The notes beneath the pieces were generated by a model that saw only the letters and a list, made by a program, of their open reading frames with translations, was not told the DNA's origin and made no database searches. 64,000 bases of DNA from Anaerobaca lacustris (GTDB lineage Bacteria > Planctomycetota > Phycisphaerae > Sedimentisphaerales > Anaerobacaceae), in assembly GCF_030012215.1 (NCBI RefSeq), contig NZ_JASCXX010000023.1, positions 1 to 64,000 of the forward strand. Reading direction: 5' to 3'. This document shows, piece by piece, positions 1 to 9,700 of the stretch. The position numbers and the translations under genes were made by a program. Numbering within the stretch: position 1 is the stretch's first letter; every line of letters starts with the position of its first letter.

Positions 1-6
1 GGGAGA

Positions 7-1620
7 CTATCGGCCTCGCCATTCGCCGAGCATGCGTTTGAGGCGGTGCAGGATGCCGTCGCGCGCCAGTTCCGGCGGGACGACGGCCGAAGCCCGCAGC
101 TTCTCCAGCGACTCGGCGTTCTCGGCCGCGCGGGCGGCCGCCAGGTCGGAGAGCACGTGGGGGATTTCCTCGCGCAGCGACAGCAGATGGGCGAAAGCGC
201 GCCCGTCGAATTCGAGCAATTCGCAGTCCGTCGCAGCGGTCATGGTCGCGCTTCGCGGCAGGCCCGTCAGCAGGCTCATCTCGCCGAAGAGCGCGCCGGG
301 GTGCAGTTCGAACTCGATGGGCCGCGCCGTGTCGGTGTTCGCGATGCTGCCCTTGACGGTCCCCTGAACCAGGACGTAGAACGATTCGCCGTGCTCGTTC
401 TGGTGCATCAGGGTTTCGCCATGCGTGAAACGGGTGCGTTTGACGTCCCGCGCGACGCTTCTGAGTTCATCCCGGCTGAGCAGACAGACGCCCTCGGAAT
501 CGGCCATGAGTTTGCGCCCGAAGTCGCTGCGCGTCAGGTCGTCGACGATCCCTTCAAGCTCCGATTGCAGCGGCTTCTCGAACTGCTGGGCGTGGACCGC
601 CTCGAGGAAGTTGCCGAGCAGTCGGCCGCTCATCGGGAAGGGGATTTCGATCCCGCGCCGCTGGAACTTGTACCATATCATCCGCATCACATGGCCTTCG
701 ATCGCCGTACGCTGCTCGTACTGTTTCGACCAGAAACGCAGCACGTACTCGATGCAGAAGTCCTTGAAGCCGGTCACGTAGGCCTCGGGCGCCGGGTGTT
801 TCTCGACTCTCGGAATACTCTGGGCGGATTCGATCAGAGCGGCGATCACGTCACCCGGGACGTCACCGTAGCTGGCGGCGACGGGCACCTCGTGTCGGCG
901 CAGGGGCGTGGGCGCCGAGAAGTTGCGGATCGTCGCATCGGCGAGCTTGCCGTTCGGGATGACGACCATGTGGCCGCCGGTGGTGCGCAGGCGCGTCTCG
1001 CGCCAGTTGACCAGAACGACCTTCCCGATGGTCCCATCGACCTCGATCCAGTCGCCGACCGCCAACGAGCGGCTGGCGTGCAGCGACATGCCCGCCAGCA
1101 GGTTGCCCAGCACCCCCTGCATGGCGAAGCCGAGCACGCCGGTGACGATGGCGGTCGAGGTCAGCAACACGGTGATCCTGAGGTCCAACTGGTATCGGAT
1201 CAGAAGGAACGCCACCCCCAGCATCAGGGCCAGGCGGAGCAGGCCCCGCGTGAGGCGATTGAGAGGGCAGGCCCGGCCCATCTGCGCGAACAGCTCGACG
1301 AACAGGCCCTCGATGAGCCGGACCATCGCATGGATGGCCCAGAACGTCAGCCACGCCTGATGATACGGCGCCCAGAACGCCGTGTGATCGATCCAATGGA
1401 TCAATGGGAAGGAGAACGCCAGCACGCACACAGAGAATGCGACGTAGCCTGCAAGTGCGGCGACGAATTGCCGCCTTGAACGTTGGGGCAACTCGGTCCC
1501 TTCCGGGGGAAGGTAACGACGCCGCAATGGAAGCGTCAACAGATACGCGACGAAAAGCGCTGCCGTCGCCAAGGCGATGTTCTGAACGTACGGCAGTATC
1601 GGTTGAAGCCATGTCAACAT
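7..1620 (-). CDS. MscS-family channel with C-terminal cyclic nucleotide-binding domain (bCNG type)
   Basis: 537 residues. About five hydrophobic segments (roughly 15-35, 52-72, 85-110, 125-143, 150-180) lead into the MscS pore helix and beta domain (motifs SLAVGDWIEV at 185-194 and VVIPNG at 219-224). After the cytoplasmic cage there is a cyclic nucleotide-binding domain at about 378-495, with the phosphate-binding cassette GALFGEMSLLTGLPRSA. Gly446, Glu447 and Arg456 fit the family's cNMP contacts. The family is known as bCNG channels, which are thought to be gated by cyclic nucleotide more than by tension. It is the last gene of a five-gene minus-strand operon, 13 bp after the hydrolase gene. 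The same operon carries a class III cyclase, so cAMP made next door is the likely ligand (inference). The start is ATG with a GGAAG sequence 11 nt upstream. Confidence 0.9.
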   Translation of the reverse strand: MLTWLQPILPYVQNIALATAALFVAYLLTLPLRRRYLPPEGTELPQRSRRQFVAALAGYVAFSVCVLAFSFPLIHWIDHTAFWAPYHQAWLTFWAIHAMVRLIEGLFVELFAQMGRACPLNRLTRGLLRLALMLGVAFLLIRYQLDLRITVLLTSTAIVTGVLGFAMQGVLGNLLAGMSLHASRSLAVGDWIEVDGTIGKVVLVNWRETRLRTTGGHMVVIPNGKLADATIRNFSAPTPLRRHEVPVAASYGDVPGDVIAALIESAQSIPRVEKHPAPEAYVTGFKDFCIEYVLRFWSKQYEQRTAIEGHVMRMIWYKFQRRGIEIPFPMSGRLLGNFLEAVHAQQFEKPLQSELEGIVDDLTRSDFGRKLMADSEGVCLLSRDELRSVARDVKRTRFTHGETLMHQNEHGESFYVLVQGTVKGSIANTDTARPIEFELHPGALFGEMSLLTGLPRSATMTAATDCELLEFDGRAFAHLLSLREEIPHVLSDLAAARAAENAESLEKLRASAVVPPELARDGILHRLKRMLGEWRGR

Positions 1621-1633
1621 GGGGGCTGTCTTC

Positions 1634-2467
1634 CTATATCACAATCCATTGGCCGGCCCGCGCCAGCGCGGCGCCTGGCGATACGTCTTTCACTTGCTGC
1701 TCCAACGCGCGCAGCGTCGCGTCGTCGGCCCCCGGCGCGTGGTGTCCGAGAAGCACTCGCGGAATCCCTGTCGATGCGGCGATCTCGACGCCGTCCTCCC
1801 AAGAGGTATGTCCCCAGCCGGCAAATGCCTCTTGCTGCACCCGGCCGAAGTGCGCGTCGATGACAAGCATCTCCGCCGATCTCGGTTCACGACACAGGGT
1901 TTTGAACGCGGTCTCGAAGGCGTCCGTGCGATCCTGCCACTCGATATCGGTGGCAAACACCAGCGAGGCGCCGCCGGCGTCGTCCACCCGATAGGCAAGA
2001 GACCCGCCGGGATGGGGAACGGGACAACCCTGCACCCGCAAGCCGCCGACCTGGACTCCCTCAGCCGGGAATTCGGCGAACTCGACCTGTGCTCTCATCT
2101 GCTTCCAGGAGATCGGCCAGTACGGCTGGGCCAGCAGACCCGTCACGGCGCTGCGAACGCCGCCGTCGACAAATGTTGGACCGACGAATCGGAATGACCA
2201 CTCCGACCTGTAGAGCAGGGGGTTCATCGTTAGCCCGATCAAGTGATCGAGATGATAGTGTGAGAACAGCACGGTAATCCTGCCCGGCTCAGTCCGGCCC
2301 AATTGCCCCGCGACGGCTCGCATCCCGGTGCCCGCGTCGAGCACGAGTCGTTCGCCGTGCGAGCCGACCAGCAGCAGCGAGGTCGTGTCGCCGCCGAACT
2401 CGTCGAAACCGCTCCCGAGAGCCGGCTGGCTGCCACGCATTCCGCCAATGAAAAGCCGCATGCTCAT
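1634..2467 (-). CDS. Metallo-beta-lactamase-fold hydrolase
   Basis: 277 residues. The MBL-fold metal-binding motif HYHLDHL is present (HxHxDH), with a further conserved His-Pro (PVPHPGG), an Asp (FATDIEW) and a C-terminal His (LLGHHAPG). These are the usual di-metal ligands. The family includes phosphodiesterases, RNase Z-like enzymes and PQQ-type hydrolases; the sequence most resembles stand-alone MBL proteins found beside cyclase or signalling genes. The ATG at 2467 overlaps the TGA stop of the upstream cyclase (ATGA), so I chose it over in-frame starts further up. Because it lies between the cyclase and the cNMP-gated channel, it could hydrolyse a cyclic nucleotide, but nothing in the sequence fixes the substrate. 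Confidence 0.82.
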   Translation of the reverse strand: MSMRLFIGGMRGSQPALGSGFDEFGGDTTSLLLVGSHGERLVLDAGTGMRAVAGQLGRTEPGRITVLFSHYHLDHLIGLTMNPLLYRSEWSFRFVGPTFVDGGVRSAVTGLLAQPYWPISWKQMRAQVEFAEFPAEGVQVGGLRVQGCPVPHPGGSLAYRVDDAGGASLVFATDIEWQDRTDAFETAFKTLCREPRSAEMLVIDAHFGRVQQEAFAGWGHTSWEDGVEIAASTGIPRVLLGHHAPGADDATLRALEQQVKDVSPGAALARAGQWIVI

Positions 2468-4554
2468 TTCTCCGTCAGTCCCCAGACACCGTCCCATGAG
2501 GTCGGAGGATGGGCCGCCAGGTGCGCGCATCGTTGAGCGTAGCTCCTCGCAGCAGGGTCGTCGGGCAATCGCTCGAAGACGGCCTTGGCCCCTGCGAAGT
2601 CGCCCTTGCGAAAGAGCGCCAGCCCGGCGGCGAACGTCTCCCAACCGGCCGGCGCAGGATCGGCGGCAAAGCCGGTCAGTTCGTATACCTCCACTGCGGT
2701 CTTGCGGCCCACCACGCGGAGGTCCGCCAGCTTGCGGCCCCGGAATTCAGAGCCCGCCTGCCGCCACGTGCCGTCGGAGACCATGGTCTCTGTGCCAAAG
2801 GCCTTGTTGGCCCCCTCCAGGCGGGCGGCGAGGTTCGCAGCATCGCCGAGGATCGTGTAGTTGAACCGCTTACGGGAGCCCATGTTGCCGACGACGACGT
2901 CACCCGTGTTCAGGCCCACCCTCATCCGCAGCACGGCCCCCGTCCGCTGCTGGAAACCGTCCCGAAGTTCCGCCAGTCGGCGCTGGCAGCGCAGTGCCGC
3001 GCGGCAGGCGCGGACCGCGTGGTCCGACTGCGCCAGCGGCGCGTTCCAGAAGGCGATGATGGCGTCGCCCTCGTACTTATCGAGCGTACCCCCTTCTTCC
3101 ATGATGATGTCCGTCATCTCGCTGAGATAGTCGTTCAGCAGTGTCGTCAGCTCGACCGGCCCCAGCTTCTCGGAGAAGGTGGAGAAGCCGGCCAGGTCGG
3201 TGAACATGATCGTCATCTCGCGTTTTTCACCACCGAGTTGGAGATGTTTGGGGTCGCGGATGATCTTCTCGATTACCTCGCCGCTGAGATAATGCCTGAA
3301 GGCCTGCTTGATAAACGCCTTCTGGCGTCCCTCAGCCCAGTAGTTCATGGCCAGGGCACCGACGAGCGCCAGGCCCGCTGCTGTTTCATGCACGGCGACC
3401 GGCCACCACCATCCTCGGGCGTAGGCGGCGAAACCGATCAGCATCGGTATGCCAAGCCAGAAGACGGAAAGCGGGCCCGCCTGCCACCAGCGGCCGCCAT
3501 AGGTCAGCGACAGCGCGGCTCCGACGGCCGTCGCCAGCACGCCCAGCGCGACAGCGGGCCCACCTGCTTTGGCGATGAAAGACTTAGTGATGAGGTTATC
3601 GACGAAGGTGGCGTGCAATATGACCCCGGGACACTTGGGATTGACCGGGGTCGGTCGCAAATCGAGCAGCGCCGGCGCGCTGCACCCCACGAAGACATAG
3701 CAGTCTTTGAAGGTATCGGGCGACAGCACGGGGGGTTCTTCATCGCGCAGACGCAACTCCGATTGAATGACTGCCGCGGCAGAGACCGCTTCGGGCAAAC
3801 CATCGCGGCCTCGGAATCGCAGGATCGCATCGCCGCGTTCGTCGAGAGGAACGATGCTGTCGCCGATCTGGAGCCGTCGTACATCGGCTGTGACTTCGCT
3901 TGGCTCTGTGGCCAAATATGTTGCCAGCCCCAGCGCGGGGATCTCGATGCCATCGAAGCGACAGAACGGCGAGATCCGCCGGAACACGCCATCGGCGTCC
4001 GGCAGGCCCGCGACGTGTCCGAAGGCCATAGCGCCCGCCGCCACTTCCGGAACCGGAAACAGAAGATGATTGGGCTCGATCGCCGCCGCCACGGTCGTCG
4101 TACGATCCGGACGCGGCATGGATTCGGGCCATGTCTCCACGCTTCCGCCCGGCATCAGCGCCAGGACCGCCGGCGGACCGGACTTCAGGGCCTCGCCCAT
4201 CGCCTCGTCATCGGAGACGCCGTAGACCGACGGCTCAGTGAACAACAGATCCAAGGCCAGCGCCCGTGCTCCGCCGCGCTCACAGAACGCCGAGATCGCG
4301 CCGTACACCTCGCGCGGCCAGGGCCAGCCCCACCCATTCTCGCGCTGGGCCCAGTCGAGGCTGGTCTGGTCCAGCAGGATCAACTTGATCTCGGGCGAAA
4401 GGGTTTCTCGCGCCGAAAAGAAGCGGGCGCGCCACGCCCACGTCGGGGCTTCCCAGGATTCCAGGGCGCCGAGTTGCCACACGAGCAGCGCCGCTGCCGC
4501 AGTGGACAGGCCGATCAGCAGTGCACGCACACATTTGCCGCGAAGCTTGGGCAT
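2464..4554 (-). CDS. CHASE2-domain class III adenylate cyclase
   Basis: 696 residues. Layout: N-terminal membrane segment (about 8-28), extracytoplasmic CHASE2 sensor (about 35-330), three transmembrane helices (about 333-405), a class III cyclase domain (about 445-625) and a short TPR-like tail. Both metal-binding aspartates are visible (FTDLAG Asp453 and EGDAI Asp497). Lys493 (DKYEGD), Asn574 and Arg578 (GDAANLAAR) fit an ATP-using cyclase. The product is most likely cAMP. The start at 4554 is supported by GGAAGGA a few bases upstream; a second ATG lies at 4575. The 3' end overlaps the hydrolase gene by 4 bp. CHASE2 domains sense unknown extracellular or periplasmic signals. Confidence 0.92.
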   Translation of the reverse strand: MPKLRGKCVRALLIGLSTAAAALLVWQLGALESWEAPTWAWRARFFSARETLSPEIKLILLDQTSLDWAQRENGWGWPWPREVYGAISAFCERGGARALALDLLFTEPSVYGVSDDEAMGEALKSGPPAVLALMPGGSVETWPESMPRPDRTTTVAAAIEPNHLLFPVPEVAAGAMAFGHVAGLPDADGVFRRISPFCRFDGIEIPALGLATYLATEPSEVTADVRRLQIGDSIVPLDERGDAILRFRGRDGLPEAVSAAAVIQSELRLRDEEPPVLSPDTFKDCYVFVGCSAPALLDLRPTPVNPKCPGVILHATFVDNLITKSFIAKAGGPAVALGVLATAVGAALSLTYGGRWWQAGPLSVFWLGIPMLIGFAAYARGWWWPVAVHETAAGLALVGALAMNYWAEGRQKAFIKQAFRHYLSGEVIEKIIRDPKHLQLGGEKREMTIMFTDLAGFSTFSEKLGPVELTTLLNDYLSEMTDIIMEEGGTLDKYEGDAIIAFWNAPLAQSDHAVRACRAALRCQRRLAELRDGFQQRTGAVLRMRVGLNTGDVVVGNMGSRKRFNYTILGDAANLAARLEGANKAFGTETMVSDGTWRQAGSEFRGRKLADLRVVGRKTAVEVYELTGFAADPAPAGWETFAAGLALFRKGDFAGAKAVFERLPDDPAARSYAQRCAHLAAHPPTSWDGVWGLTEK

Positions 4555-4600
4555 GCGGTCCTTCCCATCACGCATTATCGTCGTTTGCCGTGTGCCCCTG

Positions 4601-4624
4601 AGGGCGAATGATGATTCGCCCCTA
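4601..4624. repeat. Palindromic repeat, GGCGAAT/ATTCGCC type
   Basis: A short palindrome, GGGCGAAT-GATG-ATTCGCCC with a flanking CTAC, lies between the M48 gene and the cyclase gene. Read on the minus strand it begins GTAGGGGCGAAT, and the TAG of that start is the stop codon of the M48 gene. The same type recurs at 47101-47126. Confidence 0.75.
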
Positions 4625-5548
4625 CCTGCCGCCCAGCACCGGCTGCATCGCGGTGGCGAAACGCTGTTGCCGGACGGCATCAGGGGCGGCCTGCGCGGTT
4701 GGGATTGCGGGCTTCAACGCGTCAGCCCGGCTCGAAGCCGAGGGGTGCGTTTTGGCGAAGCCCAGACCGCGCGCCGTGGCAAGTCGCTCGTCCATGCGTT
4801 TGAGCATCGTAAGGATGGCCGCTTCGGGGTAGCCGGCGCGTTTGAGCAGGCGCACCGCCGCGGCGTCCGCATCGCGCTCCTGCGTTCGCGAGTAGCCGCT
4901 CGTCGTCAGCGTCATCACCACGTCGCCCACCGATGACTCGAACTCGCGCGTCAGCGAGGCCAGCTCTTCGCTGCCCAACTGCTTGGCCGATTCGGCCGCA
5001 ACGATCGTGAACGCTTCGGTCAGGCGGCTCTGCTTGATCGCGCGGAGCCCGTGTTTTGCCTGGACGTGACAAATCTCATGGGCCAGCACGGCCGCCAACT
5101 CGTCCTCATTCTCGCAGCAACGCAGCATACCGCGCGTCACGAGGATCAATCCACCCGGCGCGGCAAATGCGTTGACTTCGTCGGAATCAAGCAGAAGGAA
5201 GCGGTAGCCGCCAAACGTTTCGGGCCGCTCGGAGAAGACGGCCAGCGACTGGCCGAGCAGGTTCAGATAGGCGTTCGCCTCCGGCCGATCCAGTGGCTGA
5301 TACGTCTCGAACACGCGCGCCGCCACGGCGCGGCCGATGTAATACTCCTGTTCGGGGGTCAGATCCTGCCAGCTCTTCTCGACGGCCGTCGCGCCGCGTT
5401 TGACCGATTCGGCCTGGTCCTCGGTCAGCACGCCCGTGGCCCGTCCCAGTTCGGCGCCCACCTCGCCCACGCCCTCGCAGCCGCAGAACCACAATGCGGT
5501 CAACAGGCCCATCCCGATGCTCAATGCCAGCCAGTGCCTTGCGTTCAT
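4622..5548 (-). CDS. M48-family zinc metalloprotease, lipoprotein
   Basis: 308 residues. The zinc-binding motif HEICH (in VLAHEICHVQAKHG) and a downstream ERDAD motif (RTQERDADAAAVRLL), which gives the third ligand, define an M48/LoiP/BepA-type peptidase. The N-terminus has a hydrophobic stretch ending in FCGC, consistent with a lipoprotein anchored at a periplasmic membrane face. These enzymes degrade or refold damaged envelope proteins. The ATG at 5548 overlaps the stop codon of the SH3 gene and has a strong GGGAGGTG ribosome site. The stop codon comes from the edge of a palindromic repeat. Confidence 0.9.
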   Translation of the reverse strand: MNARHWLALSIGMGLLTALWFCGCEGVGEVGAELGRATGVLTEDQAESVKRGATAVEKSWQDLTPEQEYYIGRAVAARVFETYQPLDRPEANAYLNLLGQSLAVFSERPETFGGYRFLLLDSDEVNAFAAPGGLILVTRGMLRCCENEDELAAVLAHEICHVQAKHGLRAIKQSRLTEAFTIVAAESAKQLGSEELASLTREFESSVGDVVMTLTTSGYSRTQERDADAAAVRLLKRAGYPEAAILTMLKRMDERLATARGLGFAKTHPSASSRADALKPAIPTAQAAPDAVRQQRFATAMQPVLGGR

Positions 5549-6021
5549 AGGGCACCTCCCGGCAGATTGCCCTGCCTGCGGAATTCCACGATCTGCTCGG
5601 CACCGACCTCGAGCGCCGCCATGCGATCCACCCACGTGTAGTCCAGTGTCCCTTCGGCTCGGAGCTTGGCCTCGACCTGCTCGTTGAATCCCTTGCCGGC
5701 CAGGGCGACCTCGTCGGACGAGACGCCGGTGTCCACGTCGGATGTCCCGGCCCGCATGGCAACCGGCTTCTTCGAGAGGGCCGACTCGTGCAGCCAGCCT
5801 TTCGCGCCGTCGGGCATGGTGACAGGATACCAGCCGTTTTGCACCGCCCCGGTTTCGACGACCTCGCCGTAATCCACTGCGGCCACGGTCTTGCCCAGTT
5901 GCGAGGGTGTGGCACGCACCCGGGCGTTACGCACCTGGACACTCATCGGCGCGGCGAATGCGATCCCGACGCATATCGGGACGGTAATCGCGACCAGCAC
6001 CGCAAGAATCTTCGTCTTCAT
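5545..6021 (-). CDS. Secreted SH3-domain protein
   Basis: 158 residues. A clear signal peptide (MKTKILAVLVAITVPICVG, cleavage near AFA-AP) is followed by a bacterial SH3 domain (VRNARVRATPSQLGKTVAAVDYGEVVETG...GWYPVTMPDGAKGWLHESAL, about residues 25-90). The C-terminal half is unrecognised and contains an EVALAGKGFNEQVE stretch seen in similar secreted proteins. It is the first gene of the operon with the M48 protease, whose start codon overlaps its stop (ATGA). An envelope role together with the protease is likely. The start at 6021 begins the signal peptide and has AGGAG upstream. Confidence 0.78.
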   Translation of the reverse strand: MKTKILAVLVAITVPICVGIAFAAPMSVQVRNARVRATPSQLGKTVAAVDYGEVVETGAVQNGWYPVTMPDGAKGWLHESALSKKPVAMRAGTSDVDTGVSSDEVALAGKGFNEQVEAKLRAEGTLDYTWVDRMAALEVGAEQIVEFRRQGNLPGGAL

Positions 6022-6280
6022 GACTTCTTGTCTCCTGCGAAAGCGCACTCCATTTTCGCCGTCTCGGATCACGATATGCATCGGACAGCACCGCGTACAA
6101 TGATACCGAGCCGCATGCCAAAAGCAAGCCACCACGATCTTCATGGATCGAGCAGACCTTCAGACCTTGCTCTTGGCCGTGCCGAGAGAGTACACTGCCG
6201 GCTACGGACCGATGCCGCAGGCGTCTCTTCCTGCTGCCGGGTTCTGAGGAAAAGCAGATGGCCTGCTATTGAGGGCGTAT

Positions 6281-6733
6281 ATGAAGAAGTCGAATCGTAC
6301 TCGGCTGGTTCTTGTGGGCGTGGGAATCCTGTTGCTCCTTCTCGGACTTCGTGGCGTAGCCTTGGGGGTGATCGGCGAAACGACCCAGGCGGCCGTCACC
6401 GAGGTCCAGCAGACGGTCAGCCAGCAGGATGATCCCATGGACCACAACTATCAGATCTCTTATCGGTTCCGCGTCGACGGCAAGGACTACACCGGCAGCT
6501 TCACCCGCAAGAAAGTCTATAACACGGGGACCCTGCCTTCGGTAGGGTCCCCGGTTTCCATTCGTTATCTTGCCGCTGCCCCCGCCGTCAATGGAGGCCC
6601 GGACGCAGGGCCGGTCGGCGGTCTGGTCCTTGGGGCGCTGGGGCTGTTCCTGCTGTTTCTCGGTGTCAAGCCGGCCAAGGCCGCCCCGGCGCCCGTACCG
6701 GAGGAGAGTCCCTCCACGGACTCTCCAGAATGA
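6281..6733 (+). CDS. DUF3592-like two-TM membrane protein
   Basis: 150 residues. One transmembrane helix at about 9-30 and a second at about 112-133 flank an extracytoplasmic beta-rich domain (YQISYRFRVDGKDYTG...VYNTGTLPSVGSPVSIRY). That arrangement is typical of the DUF3592 family. Its function is unknown. The ATG at 6281 has GAGGG five bases upstream. It is 30 bp upstream of the fucosidase fusion gene and is probably co-transcribed with it. Confidence 0.72.
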   Translation: MKKSNRTRLVLVGVGILLLLLGLRGVALGVIGETTQAAVTEVQQTVSQQDDPMDHNYQISYRFRVDGKDYTGSFTRKKVYNTGTLPSVGSPVSIRYLAAAPAVNGGPDAGPVGGLVLGALGLFLLFLGVKPAKAAPAPVPEESPSTDSPE

Positions 6734-6763
6734 CAGTCATCATTCCAGTTGAGGAGACCTGCG

Positions 6764-9700
6764 ATGAAGAAGACCATACTGCTTGCCTGGGGCATCTGTC
6801 TGTTCGGTTCCGTTGTGTTCGGACGGGACTACTACGTAGCGACCAACGGCAACGACACCAACCCCGGAACGATCGACAAACCCTTCGCCACGCTGGAGAA
6901 GGCCCGTGATGCCGTCCGACAGGACACATCCGACGGCGTCACCGTCGTGATTCGAGGCGGCGACTACTTCCGCGCGGAGTCGTTCGCGCTGACGGAGAAG
7001 GACTCGGGTCGGCTCGGAAAGCCTGTCGTCTACCGCGCCTATCCGGGCGAGACCGTTCGTTTGATCGGCGGCCGCCGGCTTGCGGCCGGGGACTTCTCAA
7101 AGGTCTCATCGGCAGATGCCGTCTGGGACCGGCTCGATCCGAGCGCCCGGGGCCGGTGCGTTCGAATCTCCGGGTTGAAGGCCACCCCGCAGATGCCGCT
7201 GCAGATGGAGCTGAGCTTCGGCGGCAAGCTGATGCAACTGGCCCGCTGGCCCAACGAAGGGTTCGTTCGCACGACGTCGGCCGCCGACGACATCACGTTC
7301 GGCTACGACGACCCGCGTCCCAAACGCTGGCTCGCTGCGTCCGACGCGCACGCCGTCGGCTACTGGCGTCACGGGTGGTCCAACCAGATCGTGAAGATTG
7401 CGAAGATCGACACGACGGCCAAGACGATCACCGCCGAGAAGGTCCCGCCGTATGGGATGCAGGCGAAGAAGCCGTACTACGTCGTCAACCTCATTGAGGA
7501 GATCGACCAGCCGGGCGAGTGGTATTTCGACCGGGCCGCCGGAAGTCTCTATTTGTGGCCGCCGGAGGATCTCGACAAGGGCGATGTTCTGATCTCCACG
7601 CTGGAGGCGCCGATCATCGCGATGAAGAACGCCTCACACGTTCGGATCGAAGGGCTGACGATCGAGATGGGCGTCCGGAATGGCATCGAGGTCTCCGGCG
7701 GCAGTGACGTTCGGATCGAGCGTTGCACCGTCCGCAACATGCGGGGCAACGGCATCGAGATCTCCGGTACGAACCACGGCGTAGTGCATTGTACGATCCA
7801 CGGCATCGGGCAGACGGGGGTCGCCGTATCCGGCGGGGATCGTGCGAAGCTCACGCCGGGCAACAACTTCGTGCGCCACTGTACGATTCATGATTTCGGC
7901 CGGTGGCAGCGGACCTATGCCCCCGCGATTCGTCTCAACGGTGTGGGCAATGTCGCGGCCAACAACAAGCTCTACGACGCTCCGCACTCGGCGATTCTCT
8001 TCGGCGGCAACGAGCATCGAATGGAGCGCAACGAGATCTACGGCGTCTGCTACGAGGTGGACGACGCCGGCTCGATCTACGCCGGACGCGACTGGGGCCT
8101 GCAAGGCAATGTGATCGAGAACAACTTCTTCCACCACATCGAAAGCCACCTGACCGGCAGCAACGGCGTTCACGCGGTCTATCTCGACGACTGCGCCAGC
8201 GGCGTCACCGTCGTCGGCAACGTCTTCTACAAGATCAGCGGACGGGCCATCATGTGCGGCGGCGGACGCGACAACACCATCGACAACAACGTTATCGCCA
8301 GGTGCGGCTCGGCCCACTTCACCGACCGGCGCGGCAAGGTCTGGATCGACAAGGACAATAGTTGGAAGCTGCTCGACAAGATCAAGCGGGTCAACTACAC
8401 GCAGCCGCCGTGGAGCGAGCGCTATCCGCGACTGGCCCGCATCCTCGACAACGGATATGAGCAGGCCAAGGAGCCCGAAGGCTGCATCATCGCTCGCAAC
8501 ATCGGCTGGCAGAACACGCGCTGGCTGGAGAAGAACTGCCTCGGGGCCTGCGGCGGGTTCGATTTCTACAGCTTCCAGGACAACATCGAGGACCAGGACC
8601 CGAGATTCGTCGACGAGGCAAACCTGAATCTCGCGCTGCGCGACGATTCACCGGCGTACTCGATTCCGGGCTTCAAGCGGATTCCGTTCGAGAAGATCGG
8701 CCCACAGCAGAGCGACAACAAGCTGGGCGGCTATGCCATCAACCCGGTGTGGATGGCTGAGGCGATGAACGTCTTCAATGCGCCCAAGCCAAAGCTCGAA
8801 TTGCCCACGAAGCATCCCGACGCCCAGTGGTTTCCCGAGGCGAGCTTCGGCTTGTTCCTGCACTGGGGCATCCATAGCGTCGACGGAATTGACCCCTCAT
8901 GGTCGATGATGAAAGGCTGTCCCTGGCATGGCAGTTCCGATCCCTACAAGAAGTACAACCAGGACCAGACGCAATATTATGGCCTGGCGGAGAAATTCAA
9001 CCCGACCCAGTACGATCCCGACAAGTGGATGGCGGCGGCGAGGAAAGCGGGCTTCACCTACGCCGTGCTGACGACGAAACACCACGACGGCTACGCGCTG
9101 TGGCCGACCGACTTCGGCGACTTCAGCACGAAGCAGTACATGGGAGGTCGCGATCTGCTCAAGCCCTATGTCGACGCCTGTCGCAAGCACGGCCTGAAGG
9201 TCGGTTTCTACTTCTCGCCTCGCGACTGGCATTATCCCGGCTATCCGCAGGCGATGGAGTACCGGGCGAAGTTTCCGCTGCCGCCGGCTGACGAGAACTT
9301 CGAGAATTTCAAGGCGTTCTACGCCTACACGCTCGGCCAGATTCACGAGCTGCTGACCCGCTACGGCAGGATCGACGTGCTCTGGTTCGACGGGATGGGC
9401 TGGAGCGGCGTTTCCGACATGCGCGCCGAGCAGACGCTGGCCTGGGTCCGGTCGATCCAGCCGGGCATCGCGATCAATCCGCGATGGAGCGGCTTCGGCG
9501 ACTTCGCCACTACCGAGTGCACGCCTGGCAAGCCTGAGAACTGGAAACCCGGCCACTGGTGGGAGGCCTGCGACATCTGGCCCAGCGGCCACTGGGGCTA
9601 CGTCCCAAGCGAGCGGTTCAAACCGCTCTCGTGGGTCTTCACGCGCCTCGCCAATTGCCGCGCGTGGGGCGGCAACTTCCTCTGCAACGTCGGGCCGCGC

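Noticed and set aside
2509-4611. 700-codon plus-strand frame opposite the cyclase
   Set aside because: Antisense shadow of a gene with intact CHASE2 and cyclase motifs.
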